Source: an uncultured Lachnospiraceae bacterium
Lineage (GTDB): Bacteria > Bacillota > Clostridia > Lachnospirales > Lachnospiraceae
DNA length: 64,000 nt
Assembly (NCBI GenBank): GCA_910586205.1
Contig: CAJUGD010000007.1
Coordinates: 3,765 to 67,764 of the forward strand
Direction: 5' to 3'
The number at the start of each line of letters is the position of its first letter. Positions within the stretch are counted from its first letter, which is position 1. The position numbers and the translations under genes are program-made. Shown one piece after another: positions 7,325 to 17,388 of the stretch. A model generated the notes under the pieces. That model was not told where the DNA came from. It was given only the letters and a program-made list of their open reading frames with translations, and searched no databases.

Positions 7325-8119
7325 TTATTCCAGATAATCCAGCGGATCCAATGCTGCTCCCTGGTAATTCATCTGAAAATACACATTACTGCCCTCTACC
7401 GTATAATACTTGGTAGGCTCCGCCACATAGCCCAAGAGCTGCCCTTTCTCCAGGTATTCTCCCTCAACGGCAGAAACCTCCTTAAGCTGGCCGCAGACAG
7501 CCGTATAATCATTACCCAGATCCAGAACCACATAGCTGCCGATCTCCTCATTAACGCCTGTCTCCACTACACGAGCATTGGCAGGAGAATAGACCGGACT
7601 GCTGACCTCTCCCTGAATCACCAAACCTGGATTGCATTTATACTGGTCCAGGGTGGGAAAGTAGATTGTAGAGTCCATACTGTAATCCAGCACTACATTT
7701 CCCATTACAGGCCATCCGGCCCGGCTGGTATCCGTAAAGTCCAGCACCAGCGCCTTGGCCGCATCCATTCCCGTTCCTACGGCCTTAGCCTCCTGGGATG
7801 GTTTGCTGCTTCCTGATTTATGAGCCTTTTCCTGGATTACCGTATCCGGGTTTGCCTCCTGTTTTGCCACTTTTGCTTCAGTTTCCTCAGGTACAGGCTT
7901 CGCGTTGGACTCTCCGGCTGTAGGCGCCTGTGTTCCTGTTTTTGATTCCTCGGCAAGTAAATTTTCCTGACCAGGCATATCCACATAAGGATTTTGCTCC
8001 TGGCCGTCTCCTCTTCTCATTGTAACGACGCCTGCTGCAGCTACTATAGTCAGCAAGCCCAGTACCAGCATGACAAGGAATAGTTTGTCCTTGAACATTT
8101 GATTGATTCTCTCTTTCAC
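7325..8119 (-). CDS. spoIIQ: SpoIIQ-like membrane protein with degenerate M23 domain
   Basis: 264 aa with a GTG start and AGGTGA upstream. One membrane segment at about 13-34, then a low-complexity linker rich in Glu, Lys and Ser (40-125), then an M23/LytM-type domain (about 140-260). The usual first metal motif (HxxxD) is replaced by CNPGLVIQG, and the HxH motif by VYFQMNY, so it is probably not a peptidase. Bacillus SpoIIQ is also catalytically inactive and forms, with SpoIIIAH, the channel across the engulfing membranes. The position directly after spoIID supports the assignment. A plain M23 family protein is the alternative. Expected in the forespore outer membrane. Confidence 0.8.
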   Translation of the reverse strand: MKERINQMFKDKLFLVMLVLGLLTIVAAAGVVTMRRGDGQEQNPYVDMPGQENLLAEESKTGTQAPTAGESNAKPVPEETEAKVAKQEANPDTVIQEKAHKSGSSKPSQEAKAVGTGMDAAKALVLDFTDTSRAGWPVMGNVVLDYSMDSTIYFPTLDQYKCNPGLVIQGEVSSPVYSPANARVVETGVNEEIGSYVVLDLGNDYTAVCGQLKEVSAVEGEYLEKGQLLGYVAEPTKYYTVEGSNVYFQMNYQGAALDPLDYLE

Positions 8120-8160
8120 CGTTTATCACCTCGGTAGTAGTTTTACCAAAGTGCCGCGTC

Positions 8161-9237
8161 TTATTCAGAAATCAGAGAGATATTTTTATAATAATAATTT
8201 AAAATGTCCTCATAACCCCATCCGGATTCTGCCATGGCATCTGCCCCGGCCTGGCTCATCCCATATCCATGACCTCTGCCTCGGATCCTGACCCGTACCA
8301 CAGTTCCGTCCGTCTCCACTCCAAAGCAAGGCGAGGGAAGCCCTAAGGCATATTGGATGGCATCACCCGAATAGCTTAAAGCCCCTATTTTCATCTCCAC
8401 CATGTATCCCGCCTCATCCTTTTTTATGGTTTGGATCTGCTTTACATCCACCCCTGACGCTCCGGGAATCTGGCTGACTGCCGCTGTAAAAGAATCCTGG
8501 CTCCACTCCATCACCTGCATGTAATCATCCCGCTTTGTGTCTGACACGCTTTCCACAGACTGAAGATACGGAAAATCCGCCTCTCCCTCTCGTGTTCTCC
8601 CTGCACTCATGGCATGGAACAAAGGAAGAATATAACGATCCTCATACTTCATCACCACCCCGCAGGTAGCCTCAACCGCTTCCCTGCACCGTTTCAGGCT
8701 GTCAACAGCCTTCATCCTGTCCCCTGTCAGGCTTTTCTCCCCCTCTCCCAGATAATCCATATCCAGCTCCTCCTCATAGATTTCCGTCCTTCCATCCATC
8801 AGCCGATATACATAAGTCCGGGCAATTACAGCCTGACATTTCAATGCTTCCATATTATAATCTGTATTAATCTGACATGCAATGATCCCGGGAAGGTAAT
8901 CTTCCAGATCCACATATGTCTTGATTCCTTTTCTTTCCACCAGAATTTTTCTCTTGATGCTCACCCCAAACGATTCTGAAAATTCATTCCCTCCATTGCC
9001 CTGATTCCCATTAGATTCATGAAATTCCCCTTCTGTCCCTTCTTCTTCACCAGACGCCCCATTTCCATTTGCCCTGTCCTCTGCTTGTCCCGTCTGCTCT
9101 GTCTCCTCATCTTCTGGCGGAAATAATACTTCCCCCTGCTCAGCCTTTACCTCCATGCCTGCGCTCCTCATCCAAACCAGAGAAACAGCCCACGGCATTA
9201 TAAACATTACAGCCAACCCTATCACCCATCTGCGCAT
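8161..9237 (-). CDS. spoIID: Stage II sporulation protein D (SpoIID)
   Basis: 358 aa. N-terminal membrane anchor at about 5-25, an acidic linker rich in Gly, Asn and Glu (35-95), then the SpoIID/LytB domain. Key features are the glutamate in MEALKCQAVIARTYVYR, FHAMSAGRT, and GRGHGYGMSQAGADAMA near the C-terminus. SpoIID is a lytic transglycosylase that thins septal peptidoglycan so that the mother cell can engulf the forespore, working with SpoIIM and SpoIIP. The ATG has GGAGGG 9 nt upstream. The stop is 41 bp before the SpoIIQ-like gene; in Bacillus spoIID and spoIIQ are also near each other. Confidence 0.93.
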   Translation of the reverse strand: MRRWVIGLAVMFIMPWAVSLVWMRSAGMEVKAEQGEVLFPPEDEETEQTGQAEDRANGNGASGEEEGTEGEFHESNGNQGNGGNEFSESFGVSIKRKILVERKGIKTYVDLEDYLPGIIACQINTDYNMEALKCQAVIARTYVYRLMDGRTEIYEEELDMDYLGEGEKSLTGDRMKAVDSLKRCREAVEATCGVVMKYEDRYILPLFHAMSAGRTREGEADFPYLQSVESVSDTKRDDYMQVMEWSQDSFTAAVSQIPGASGVDVKQIQTIKKDEAGYMVEMKIGALSYSGDAIQYALGLPSPCFGVETDGTVVRVRIRGRGHGYGMSQAGADAMAESGWGYEDILNYYYKNISLISE

Positions 9238-9263
9238 AAAAAGAATCCCTCCTGACTATTATC

Positions 9264-9294
9264 AGTCTATGAAGGGATTCCTTTTTCTATTACT
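9264..9294 (-). promoter_or_regulatory. Candidate sigma-E promoter of spoIID
   Basis: On the minus strand, AGTAATAG (9294-9287) and CATAGACT (9271-9264) are 15 nt apart. The second box differs at one base from the sigma-E -10 consensus CATACACT; the first is only a loose -35 match. It lies 27 bp before the spoIID start, and SpoIID is a sigma-E gene in Bacillus. Confidence 0.4.
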
Positions 9295-9352
9295 TCTATA
9301 TAACAGAAAGGTCTGATGCGAAAATATCAAAGGAGTACAAAGACTGCCCCCA

Positions 9353-11815
9353 TTACGCTTCCATTTCCACCTTTACCTTCTCCAAATGCCAAATATCCTT
9401 TACATACTCCTCAATGGTACGATCCGAGGAGAACTTTCCGCAGCATGCCACATTCATCATCGCTGCCCGTGCCCACCATTTCTCATCGCGGTACATCTCA
9501 TCCACCTTTTTCTGAGCATCTGCATACATTCTGAAATCCTTCAGAATAAAATACGTATCTGCCCGGTTGCTGCTCTGGGTATTTAAAAGGGAATTGTAAA
9601 TATCCCTGAACAGTTCCGTATCATAGGGAGAGAAATACCCATTGATAAGCTGCATCAGCACATGACGGATATCCTGATCATTGTTAAAAATCTGCATCGG
9701 ATCATAGGACCGGTTCTTCTCCAGCTCAATGATCTCATCTGAGGAAGTGCCGAAAATAAAGGCATTCTCCTCTCCCACTTCCTCCACAATCTCCACATTG
9801 GCTCCATCCATGGTTCCAATGGTCAGGGCGCCGTTTAACATAAACTTCATATTTCCGGTACCGCTTGCCTCCTTGCTGGCTGTGGAGATCTGTTCGCTGA
9901 CATCTGCAGCCGCAAAAATAATCTCCGCATTGCTTACCCGGTAGTCCTCAATAAACACCACCTTAATCTTGCCGTTGATGGACTTATCATTGTTGACCAC
10001 ATCTGCCACCGCATTGATCAGTTTAATGGTCAGCTTTGCAATCTTATAGCCTGCTGCAGCCTTGGCGCCGAAAATAAAGGTTCTGGGGATCATATCCAGG
10101 TTGGGGTTCTCCTTCAGCTCATTGTACAGATACATCACATGGAGAATATTCATAAGCTGGCGCTTGTACTCATGAAGCCGCTTTACCTGCACATCAAAGA
10201 TGGACCGGGGATCCACATCGATTCCATTGTGTTCCTTAATATATTTTGCCAGACGCTGCTTGTTCTGGTACTTAATATTCATAAACTCATGCTGGCACTT
10301 TTCATCATCCACATACAGCTTCAGCTTGCTGATGGCAGAAAGATCCTTGATCCACCCATCCCCGATTTTATCAGTCACCCACTCTGCCAAAAGCGGATTG
10401 CCATGAAGCAGGAAACGCCTCTGGGTAATACCGTTAGTCTTGTTGTTGAACTTCTCCGGCATCATCTCATAGAAATCCTTTAACTCCTGATGTTTTAAGA
10501 TCTCTGTGTGAAGCCGTGCCACGCCATTGACAGAAAAGCTTCCTGCAATAGCCATATGAGCCATGCGCACCTGACCGTCATAAATAATGGACATCTTGGC
10601 AATCTTATTCTGATCGTTGGGATACATCTGGCGGATCTGGTTCTGGAACCGGCGGTTAATCTCCTCCACGATCTGGTAAATACGCGGAAGCAGGCGGGAG
10701 AACAGCTCAATCGGCCATTTTTCCAGGGCCTCTGCCATAATGGTGTGGTTGGTATAGGCACAGGTTTTGGTCGTTACCTCCCACGCCTCGTCCCAGGTCA
10801 GGGCATATTCATCCAGAAGGATCCGCATCAGCTCTGCCACTGCCACTGTGGGATGGGTGTCATTGAGCTGGAACACATTCTTTTCATAGAATTTCCGCAC
10901 ATCATCGTGCTTTTCCATATATTTTGCCACTGCACGCTGCACACTTGCAGAGATAAAGAAATACTGCTGCTTTAAGCGCAGCTCCTTGCCCGCATAGTGA
11001 TTGTCATTGGGGTACAGCACATCGCAGATGGTTTTCGCCAGATTCTCCTGCTCCACCGCCTTGTGATAATCTCCCTTATCAAAAGATTCCAGGCTGAAGG
11101 TGTTAATAGGCTGGGCATCCCAGATCCGCAGGGTGTTGACCACATTGTTGCCATATCCTACAATGGGCAGATCATAAGGCACAGCCATCACGGACTGGTA
11201 TCCTTCCTGGACAAAGCGCTCATGGCCATTCTCCGTCCGCTCCACCCGCACGTATCCTCCGAATTTAACCTCCGTCGCATACTCGGACCGGCGCACCTCA
11301 AAGGGATTGCCGTCTTTCAGCCACTCATCCGGCACCTCCATCTGAAAACCATTTTCAATTTTCTGCTTAAACATCCCATAGTGATACCGGATTCCGCACC
11401 CATAGGCAGGATAACCCAAGGTAGCCAGAGAATCCAGGAAACAGGCCGCAAGCCTTCCTAAGCCTCCGTTGCCCAAAGCAGGATCCGGCTCCTGATCCTC
11501 AATCAAATTTAAGTCAAAGCCCAGCTCATCCAGCACTTCCCGAATCTCATCCTGCGCCATAATATTGATAATATTGTTGCCCAGGGCACGTCCCATCAGA
11601 AATTCCATGGACAGATAGTAAACGGTCTTAGCGTCCTCCTTGGCATATGTTTTCTGGGAGGCAATCCACTCGTCAATGATCACATCCTTTACCGCATAGG
11701 AAACAGCCTGAAATACCTGTGCAGGCGTAGCCTCATCCATTGTCCTGCGGAAAAGATTCTTTACATTGTACAAAACCGATTTCTTAAATTCTTCCTTATT
11801 AAATCCCATGCTCAT
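9353..11815 (-). CDS. glgP: Glycogen/alpha-glucan phosphorylase
   Basis: 820 aa from the ATG at 11815, with AAGGAG upstream; the frame extends 22 codons more without support. GT35 family: YYLSMEFLMGRALGNN near the N-terminus, DPALGNGGLGRLAACF, and the pyridoxal-phosphate region EASGTGNMKFMLNGALTIGT with the cofactor lysine in NMK. It releases glucose 1-phosphate from glycogen or maltodextrin using phosphate. Length is normal for the family. It follows ileS by 69 bp on the same strand, with no terminator seen between them. No other glycogen gene is in the window. Cytoplasmic. Confidence 0.95.
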   Translation of the reverse strand: MSMGFNKEEFKKSVLYNVKNLFRRTMDEATPAQVFQAVSYAVKDVIIDEWIASQKTYAKEDAKTVYYLSMEFLMGRALGNNIINIMAQDEIREVLDELGFDLNLIEDQEPDPALGNGGLGRLAACFLDSLATLGYPAYGCGIRYHYGMFKQKIENGFQMEVPDEWLKDGNPFEVRRSEYATEVKFGGYVRVERTENGHERFVQEGYQSVMAVPYDLPIVGYGNNVVNTLRIWDAQPINTFSLESFDKGDYHKAVEQENLAKTICDVLYPNDNHYAGKELRLKQQYFFISASVQRAVAKYMEKHDDVRKFYEKNVFQLNDTHPTVAVAELMRILLDEYALTWDEAWEVTTKTCAYTNHTIMAEALEKWPIELFSRLLPRIYQIVEEINRRFQNQIRQMYPNDQNKIAKMSIIYDGQVRMAHMAIAGSFSVNGVARLHTEILKHQELKDFYEMMPEKFNNKTNGITQRRFLLHGNPLLAEWVTDKIGDGWIKDLSAISKLKLYVDDEKCQHEFMNIKYQNKQRLAKYIKEHNGIDVDPRSIFDVQVKRLHEYKRQLMNILHVMYLYNELKENPNLDMIPRTFIFGAKAAAGYKIAKLTIKLINAVADVVNNDKSINGKIKVVFIEDYRVSNAEIIFAAADVSEQISTASKEASGTGNMKFMLNGALTIGTMDGANVEIVEEVGEENAFIFGTSSDEIIELEKNRSYDPMQIFNNDQDIRHVLMQLINGYFSPYDTELFRDIYNSLLNTQSSNRADTYFILKDFRMYADAQKKVDEMYRDEKWWARAAMMNVACCGKFSSDRTIEEYVKDIWHLEKVKVEMEA

Positions 11816-11884
11816 TTCTTGTTCTCCTTCCGGCTGCTGCATTCTCGGATGCCCGCAGCCTGTTGTCTCTATATGCCCCAAAGA

Positions 11885-14800
11885 TTACACCTTCTCAACA
11901 CCCAAAGCAGTCTTCTCGCCATTAATGTTCCATTCCTTCACATAACCGCCCGTCTCTCCAGTACGGATCTGATCTGCCAGAACTTCCCTGCCAATGGTCT
12001 CTCCATGTGTATCCAAAAGCTTTGCAATCCTCTCATTACCGGTCTGATACACACAGATATGATCCATGACCTCAAATCCCGCTTCTTTTCTCATGGTCTG
12101 AATCTTGCTTACCAGCTCCCGGATAAATCCCTCCTCCAGAAGCTCCGGCGTCAGATTCGTATCCAAAGCCACTGTTACCTGATTGTCCCCCTCTGACACA
12201 TACCCTTCGGTCTGCGCCATATCAATCAGCAGATCCTCTTTTGTCAGGACCACCGGCTCTCCTCCAAAGTCAAAGCTTAAAGCGCCTTCCGCATTCAGGG
12301 TATCCATAGCTGCATTGCCGTCGATCTCTGCCAGCGCCTTGCGGATGTTTGCCAACTGTTTTCCATACTTTGGTCCTACCGTCTTAAGCTGGGGCTTAAA
12401 GCTGTGGGTAGTAAAGCTGCGGACATCCTCCACAAACTCCACGGACTTTACATTCAGCTCCTCCTCAATGATTTCCACATAGAACCGGGACAACTCATGA
12501 TCCGCCTTTACAAACATTTTGCCGATTGGCTGACGGTTCTTTAAGCTGGCTGTGTTCCTGGCCGCCCGGCCCAGAACCACAATATCCAGCACCTCGTCCA
12601 TGTCTTCTTCCAGCTTCTTGTCTATGTGCCTCTCGTCCGCTGCCGGGAAGTCACAAAGATGAACACTCTCCGGCGCTTCTTTGTCAATACTCCGGACCAG
12701 ATTCTGATAAATCGCCTCTGTCATAAAAGGAATCATGGGAGCTGCCGCCTTGGCTGTGGTGACCAAAGCCGTGTAAAGGGTCATATAGGCATTAATCTTA
12801 TCCTGTTCCATGCCCTTTGCCCAAAAACGCTCCCGGCTTCTTCTCACGTACCAGTTGCTCATGTCATCCACAAACGCCTGAAGGGCCCGGGCTGTCTCCG
12901 GAATCCGGTAATCAGCCAGATTCTCATCCACGCTTTTTACCATGGAATTCATCTTAGACAATAGCCACTTGTCCATCACAGTCAGTTTATCATATTCCAA
13001 CTCATATTTGGTGGCGTCAAAATCATCAATATTAGCATACAGTACAAAGAAAGCATAGGTGTTCCAAAGAGTTCCCATGAACTTGCGCTGTCCCTCCTTC
13101 ACCGCCTCCCCATGGAAACGGTTAGGCAGCCAGGGCGCACTGTTAATATAAAAATACCACCGGATCGCATCCGCCCCGTAGGCAGCCAGGGCCTCAAAGG
13201 GATCCACTGCATTTCCCTTAGTCTTGCTCATCTTCTGTCCAAGCTCATCCTGCACATGGCCCAGGACAATTACATTCTTGTAGGGAGCCTTATTGAAAAT
13301 CAAGGTGGAAATGGCCAGCAGGGAATAGAACCATCCTCTTGTCTGATCCACTGCCTCTGAGATAAAGTCCGCCGGGAACTGCTGATCAAACAGATCCTTG
13401 TTCTCAAAAGGATAATGATGCTGGGCAAACGGCATGGCGCCTGAATCAAACCAGCAGTCTATCACCTCAGGAACCCGCTTCATCTCTTTGCCGCACTTCG
13501 GACAAGTGATCGTCACCTCGTCAATAAAAGGACGGTGAAGCTCAATATCCTTCGGACAGTTTTCTGACATGGACCGGAGCTCCTCAATACTTCCGACAGA
13601 ATGCTGATAACCGCACTCACACTCCCATACATTCAGAGGAGTTCCCCAATAGCGGTTCCGGCTGATTCCCCAATCCTGCACATTCTCCAGCCAGTCGCCG
13701 AAACGCCCTTTCCCGATACTTTCCGGAATCCAGTTGATGGTATTGTTGTTGCGGATCAAATCCTCCTTCACTGCTGTCATTTTGATAAACCAGGATTCTC
13801 TCGCATAGTAAATAAGAGGCGTGTCACATCTCCAGCAATGGGGATAGCTGTGCTCAAAGGCAGGCGCTGAGAATAACAGCCCTTTTTCCTCCAGCTCCTT
13901 TAATACCAGGGGATCCGCCTTTTTCACAAAGGTTCCCTGCCACGGCGTTTCCTTGGTCATCTCCCCTTTAGAATCTACCAACTGGACAAAAGGCAGATCA
14001 TACCTGCGTCCCACCTTAGAGTCATCTTCACCGAAAGCAGGCGCAATGTGTACGACACCCGTACCGTCTGTCAGAGTCACATATCCGTCACAAACTACAT
14101 AAAAAGCCTTTTTCTTCTGTTTTTCGCAAATCTCATTGGCATAAGGAAGCAAAGGTTCATATTCCTTATACTCCAGATCCTTTCCGGTACAACGCTCCAG
14201 CACCGTATACCCGCCCTGCAGCACCGTGTCGCACAGGGCTTCCGCCAGATAATAGGTGTATCCGTCATTTTGAACCTTCACATAGGATTCGTCCGGATTG
14301 ACACAAAGAGCCACATTGCTGGGCAAGGTCCAGGGCGTAGTGGTCCATGCCAAAATATAGGCATCCTCCCCCTTCACCTTAAACCGGGCAATGGCAGAGC
14401 GTTCCTTCACATCCTTATATCCCTGTGCCACCTCATGGCTGGACAAAGGCGTACCGCACCGGGGACAATAGGGCACAATCTTAAAGCCCTTGTACAAAAG
14501 CCCCTTCTCCCATATCTGCTTTAAAGCCCACCATTCAGACTCAATAAAATCATTGTGGTAGGTCACATAAGGATCATCCATATCCGCCCAGAAGCCTACC
14601 GTACTGGAGAAATCTTCCCACATCCCCTTATACTTCCAGACACTCTCCTTACAGTGACCGATAAACGGCTCCAGACCATACTGCTCAATCTGCTCTTTTC
14701 CGTCTAAGCCCAGCATCTTCTCCACTTCCAGCTCTACCGGAAGCCCGTGAGTGTCCCATCCTGCCTTTCGGGGAACCATACAGCCCTTCATAGTGCGGTA

Positions 14801-15010
14801 CCGCGGAATCATATCCTTGATTACCCTGGTCAATACATGGCCGATATGAGGCTTTCCGTTAGCTGTAGGCGGCCCGTCATAAAAAGTATAGGTCGGGCCG
14901 TCCGTCCGGCTCTCCATGCTCTTTTGAAAGATATCATGGTCTTTCCAAAACTTCTCGACTTTCTTTTCCCGCTCTACAAATTTCAAATCTGTAGATACTT
15001 TCTCATACAT
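11885..15010 (-). CDS. ileS: Isoleucyl-tRNA synthetase
   Basis: 1041 aa from the ATG at 15010, 7 nt after GGAGGT; the ATG two codons earlier is too close to that site. Class I synthetase: HIGH in NGKPHIGH at about 57-60 and KMSKT at about 595. The long length and the sequence GWDTHGLPVELEVEK mark the eukaryotic-like IleS type 2, which in other bacteria is often mupirocin-tolerant. The editing domain lies between the two motifs, and zinc-type cysteine pairs (CPRCG, CPKCG) are present. It is controlled by the T-box leader upstream and a strong sigma-A promoter. Confidence 0.97.
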   Translation of the reverse strand: MYEKVSTDLKFVEREKKVEKFWKDHDIFQKSMESRTDGPTYTFYDGPPTANGKPHIGHVLTRVIKDMIPRYRTMKGCMVPRKAGWDTHGLPVELEVEKMLGLDGKEQIEQYGLEPFIGHCKESVWKYKGMWEDFSSTVGFWADMDDPYVTYHNDFIESEWWALKQIWEKGLLYKGFKIVPYCPRCGTPLSSHEVAQGYKDVKERSAIARFKVKGEDAYILAWTTTPWTLPSNVALCVNPDESYVKVQNDGYTYYLAEALCDTVLQGGYTVLERCTGKDLEYKEYEPLLPYANEICEKQKKKAFYVVCDGYVTLTDGTGVVHIAPAFGEDDSKVGRRYDLPFVQLVDSKGEMTKETPWQGTFVKKADPLVLKELEEKGLLFSAPAFEHSYPHCWRCDTPLIYYARESWFIKMTAVKEDLIRNNNTINWIPESIGKGRFGDWLENVQDWGISRNRYWGTPLNVWECECGYQHSVGSIEELRSMSENCPKDIELHRPFIDEVTITCPKCGKEMKRVPEVIDCWFDSGAMPFAQHHYPFENKDLFDQQFPADFISEAVDQTRGWFYSLLAISTLIFNKAPYKNVIVLGHVQDELGQKMSKTKGNAVDPFEALAAYGADAIRWYFYINSAPWLPNRFHGEAVKEGQRKFMGTLWNTYAFFVLYANIDDFDATKYELEYDKLTVMDKWLLSKMNSMVKSVDENLADYRIPETARALQAFVDDMSNWYVRRSRERFWAKGMEQDKINAYMTLYTALVTTAKAAAPMIPFMTEAIYQNLVRSIDKEAPESVHLCDFPAADERHIDKKLEEDMDEVLDIVVLGRAARNTASLKNRQPIGKMFVKADHELSRFYVEIIEEELNVKSVEFVEDVRSFTTHSFKPQLKTVGPKYGKQLANIRKALAEIDGNAAMDTLNAEGALSFDFGGEPVVLTKEDLLIDMAQTEGYVSEGDNQVTVALDTNLTPELLEEGFIRELVSKIQTMRKEAGFEVMDHICVYQTGNERIAKLLDTHGETIGREVLADQIRTGETGGYVKEWNINGEKTALGVEKV

Positions 15011-15039
15011 TTTCATTACCTCCGTTTTCGCGGCAAAAC

Positions 15040-15320
15040 AAAAAAGCTTTCATCCCTGTAATGAGGACGAAAGCCTGGCTTCGTTATACCACCTATTACT
15101 GCATACCCTTGTCCGGATTTTACAAAAACAAAAAAACCGGCACACCATATGCGCTCCCCATAACGGAGGGACAACCGGCACAGCCTAATAGGCTCTGAAA
15201 AACCTTTCAGCCTGCAACTCAGGAGTGATCTTCAGTATCCGCAATTCTGCCTCCGGGCTTCCACCATCCCCGGATCGCTGACGCCATCCTACGGTCCTAC
15301 TCTCTCCGTCAAAGTCATTC
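15040..15320 (-). promoter_or_regulatory. T-box leader of ileS (isoleucine specifier)
   Basis: Between promoter and ileS, on the minus strand. The conserved T-box AGGTGGTAT lies near 15086-15094. A terminator stem GCTTTCGTCC/GGATGAAAGC (15074-15046) is followed by TTTTTTG. The 5' domain has a specifier-loop-like GAAGATCACTCC, where ATC is an isoleucine codon. Uncharged tRNA-Ile should bind the specifier and the T-box bulge, favour the antiterminator and switch ileS on. Outer limits are approximate. Confidence 0.9.
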
Positions 15321-15341
15321 CTTTATCTTAAATCACTAATC

Positions 15342-15370
15342 ATTATATTAATTGAAACGGAAAATGTCAA
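15342..15370 (-). promoter_or_regulatory. Sigma-A promoter of ileS T-box transcript
   Basis: Minus strand TTGACA (15370-15365), 17-nt spacer, TATAAT (15347-15342): a perfect match to the consensus just upstream of the T-box leader. Confidence 0.9.
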
Positions 15371-15438
15371 GGTCTGGAAACAAGATTCCCAAAAAGATTC
15401 CCCCCAAACATCATCCTGTTAATTTTTTGTCAATCAAT

Positions 15439-15467
15439 TTGCCATTTTTCGCAATTAATGTTATACT
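15439..15467 (+). promoter_or_regulatory. Candidate promoter of pncB
   Basis: TTGCCA, 17-nt spacer, TATACT, ending 45 bp before the pncB start. Confidence 0.6.
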
Positions 15468-15512
15468 ACACGTTAACCAAATACACTTTTTACAAAAAAG
15501 GGAGGAATTACC

Positions 15513-16973
15513 ATGAGTAAACGAAATCTCACCCTGCTGACCGATCTGTATGAGCTAACCATGATGCAAGGCTATTTCAAAGAAAAAGATGCCAATGAAA
15601 CGGTTATCTTTGATGCCTTTTTCCGCACTAACCCGGTAAATGCCGGCTATTCGGTCTGTGCAGGCTTAGAGCAGGTCATTGAGTACATTAAAAATCTTCA
15701 TTTTGAAAAAGAAGACATTGAATATTTGGGCTCAACCGGCTTGTTCGGAGAAGATTTCCTTGAGTACCTGCGGGATTTCCGTTTTTCCGGCGATATCTAT
15801 GCCATTCCTGAAGGTACGGTTGTTTTTCCCCGTGAACCATTGGTAAAGGTGATCGCTCCCATTATGGAAGCACAATTAATTGAGACTGCCCTTTTAAACA
15901 TCATTAACCACCAGTCTCTCATTGCCACAAAAGCCGCACGGGTAGTCTATGCAGCTAAGGGTGACGGCGTCATGGAATTTGGGCTCCGCCGGGCTCAGGG
16001 TCCTGATGCCGGAATCTATGGAGCCCGTGCTGCCATGATCGGAGGCTGTATCGGAACCTCCAACGTGTTGTGCGGCCAAATGTTTGACGTGCCGGTAAAA
16101 GGCACTCATGCCCATAGCTGGATTATGAGCTTTCCCGACGAGCTGACTGCATTCCGCACCTATGCCCGTCTGTATCCCACTGCCTGCATCCTGTTAGTCG
16201 ATACCTATGACACTTTAAATTCCGGGATTCCCAATGCCATTCAGGTCTTTCAGGAAATGCGTCAGGCCGGCATTCCCCTGACCTTCTACGGAATCCGCTT
16301 AGACAGCGGCGATCTTGCCTATCTGTCCAAAGAAGCAAAAAAAATGCTGGATGCAGCAGGCTTTTCTGATGCTGTGATCTCCGCATCCAATGATCTGGAC
16401 GAAACCCTGATCACCTCCCTAAAGCTTCAGGGTGCTGCCATCAATTCCTGGGGTGTGGGAACCAACCTGATCACTTCCAAAGACTGCCCTTCCTTTGGCG
16501 GTGTCTACAAACTGGCTGCCATCCAGGATAAAGTTACCGGCAAATTCATTCCCAAGATCAAGCTTTCTGAGAATGCAGAAAAGATCACAAACCCCGGCAA
16601 CAAAACCATCCGGCGCATTTACAATAAAAATACCGGAAAAATCATTGCAGACCTGATCTGTCTGGCCGATGAAACCTTTGACTGTTCCAACTCTCTGCTG
16701 CTTTTTGACCCTGTTTCCACCTGGAAAAAGACTCACCTGGCTCCTGACAGCTACACCATGCGGGAACTGTTAATTCCTGTCTTTCAAAAAGGAAAATGCG
16801 TATACGAATCTCCCAAAGTCATGGACATTCGGGAATACTGCAAAAAAGAACTGGCTACTCTGTGGGAAGAATCCCTGCGTCTGGAATATCCCCATCGGGT
16901 TCATGTAGATCTTTCCAATGAGTTATGGCATATGAAAAACCAACTTTTAGACAGCTATCAATACCAGAATTAA
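15513..16973 (+). CDS. pncB: Nicotinate phosphoribosyltransferase
   Basis: 486 aa with GGGAGG upstream. The start LTLLTDLYELTMMQGYF is typical of bacterial NAPRTases. Core motifs include EFGLRRAQGPDAG, the GTSN turn, GTHAHSWIM and YGIRLDSGDLAYLSKEA. It converts nicotinate, PRPP and ATP to nicotinate mononucleotide in the Preiss-Handler NAD salvage route. Length is normal. It stands alone, divergent from ileS, with its own promoter. Cytoplasmic. Confidence 0.95.
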   Translation: MSKRNLTLLTDLYELTMMQGYFKEKDANETVIFDAFFRTNPVNAGYSVCAGLEQVIEYIKNLHFEKEDIEYLGSTGLFGEDFLEYLRDFRFSGDIYAIPEGTVVFPREPLVKVIAPIMEAQLIETALLNIINHQSLIATKAARVVYAAKGDGVMEFGLRRAQGPDAGIYGARAAMIGGCIGTSNVLCGQMFDVPVKGTHAHSWIMSFPDELTAFRTYARLYPTACILLVDTYDTLNSGIPNAIQVFQEMRQAGIPLTFYGIRLDSGDLAYLSKEAKKMLDAAGFSDAVISASNDLDETLITSLKLQGAAINSWGVGTNLITSKDCPSFGGVYKLAAIQDKVTGKFIPKIKLSENAEKITNPGNKTIRRIYNKNTGKIIADLICLADETFDCSNSLLLFDPVSTWKKTHLAPDSYTMRELLIPVFQKGKCVYESPKVMDIREYCKKELATLWEESLRLEYPHRVHVDLSNELWHMKNQLLDSYQYQN

Positions 16974-17388
16974 AACCATTATCGTTCATTTTTTGTTTAC
17001 AAATGTTCACAGATATTCTATATTTTTGCTAAACTTCCTTCATAACTGTGACGTATACTAATACCATCGAAGGAAACAAAAGAAATCTTGTAAATCCTTC
17101 TTAAATATGACATTCAGATAAATTTTTTTCATAATCGCCGGCAGCTATCGCAGTAGTTGTCGGCTCCTCCCTTTATATAGACATATATCATATATTCCCG
17201 GATTCTCTCTGCACCTGTCCCCCCATGTTTTTGAACTTTTGACCCTGGCATCATATAATTTATATAATTATAGTAGTTTCTCAGGCCAAAATATGGTAAA
17301 ATATAAAAATAGAATGTGAGTCAGGGAATGCACATGCCATCACATTCCAGTAGAATTATAACATGTGGTATTAAAGGAGGAATAAGAA
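16974..17388. other. Intergenic region after pncB
   Basis: No gene seen. A 7-bp stem GCCGGCA/TGTCGGC with a 14-nt loop near 17140-17170 is a weak candidate terminator for pncB. The promoter at 17231-17259 belongs to the next gene. The phrase TTTTGACCCTGGCATC near 17237 is nearly repeated near 38980. Confidence 0.5.
17231..17259 (+). promoter_or_regulatory. Candidate promoter of secreted-protein gene
   Basis: TTGAAC (17231-17236), 17-nt spacer, TATAAT (17254-17259). The leader to the ATG at 17389 would be about 120 nt. Confidence 0.55.
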
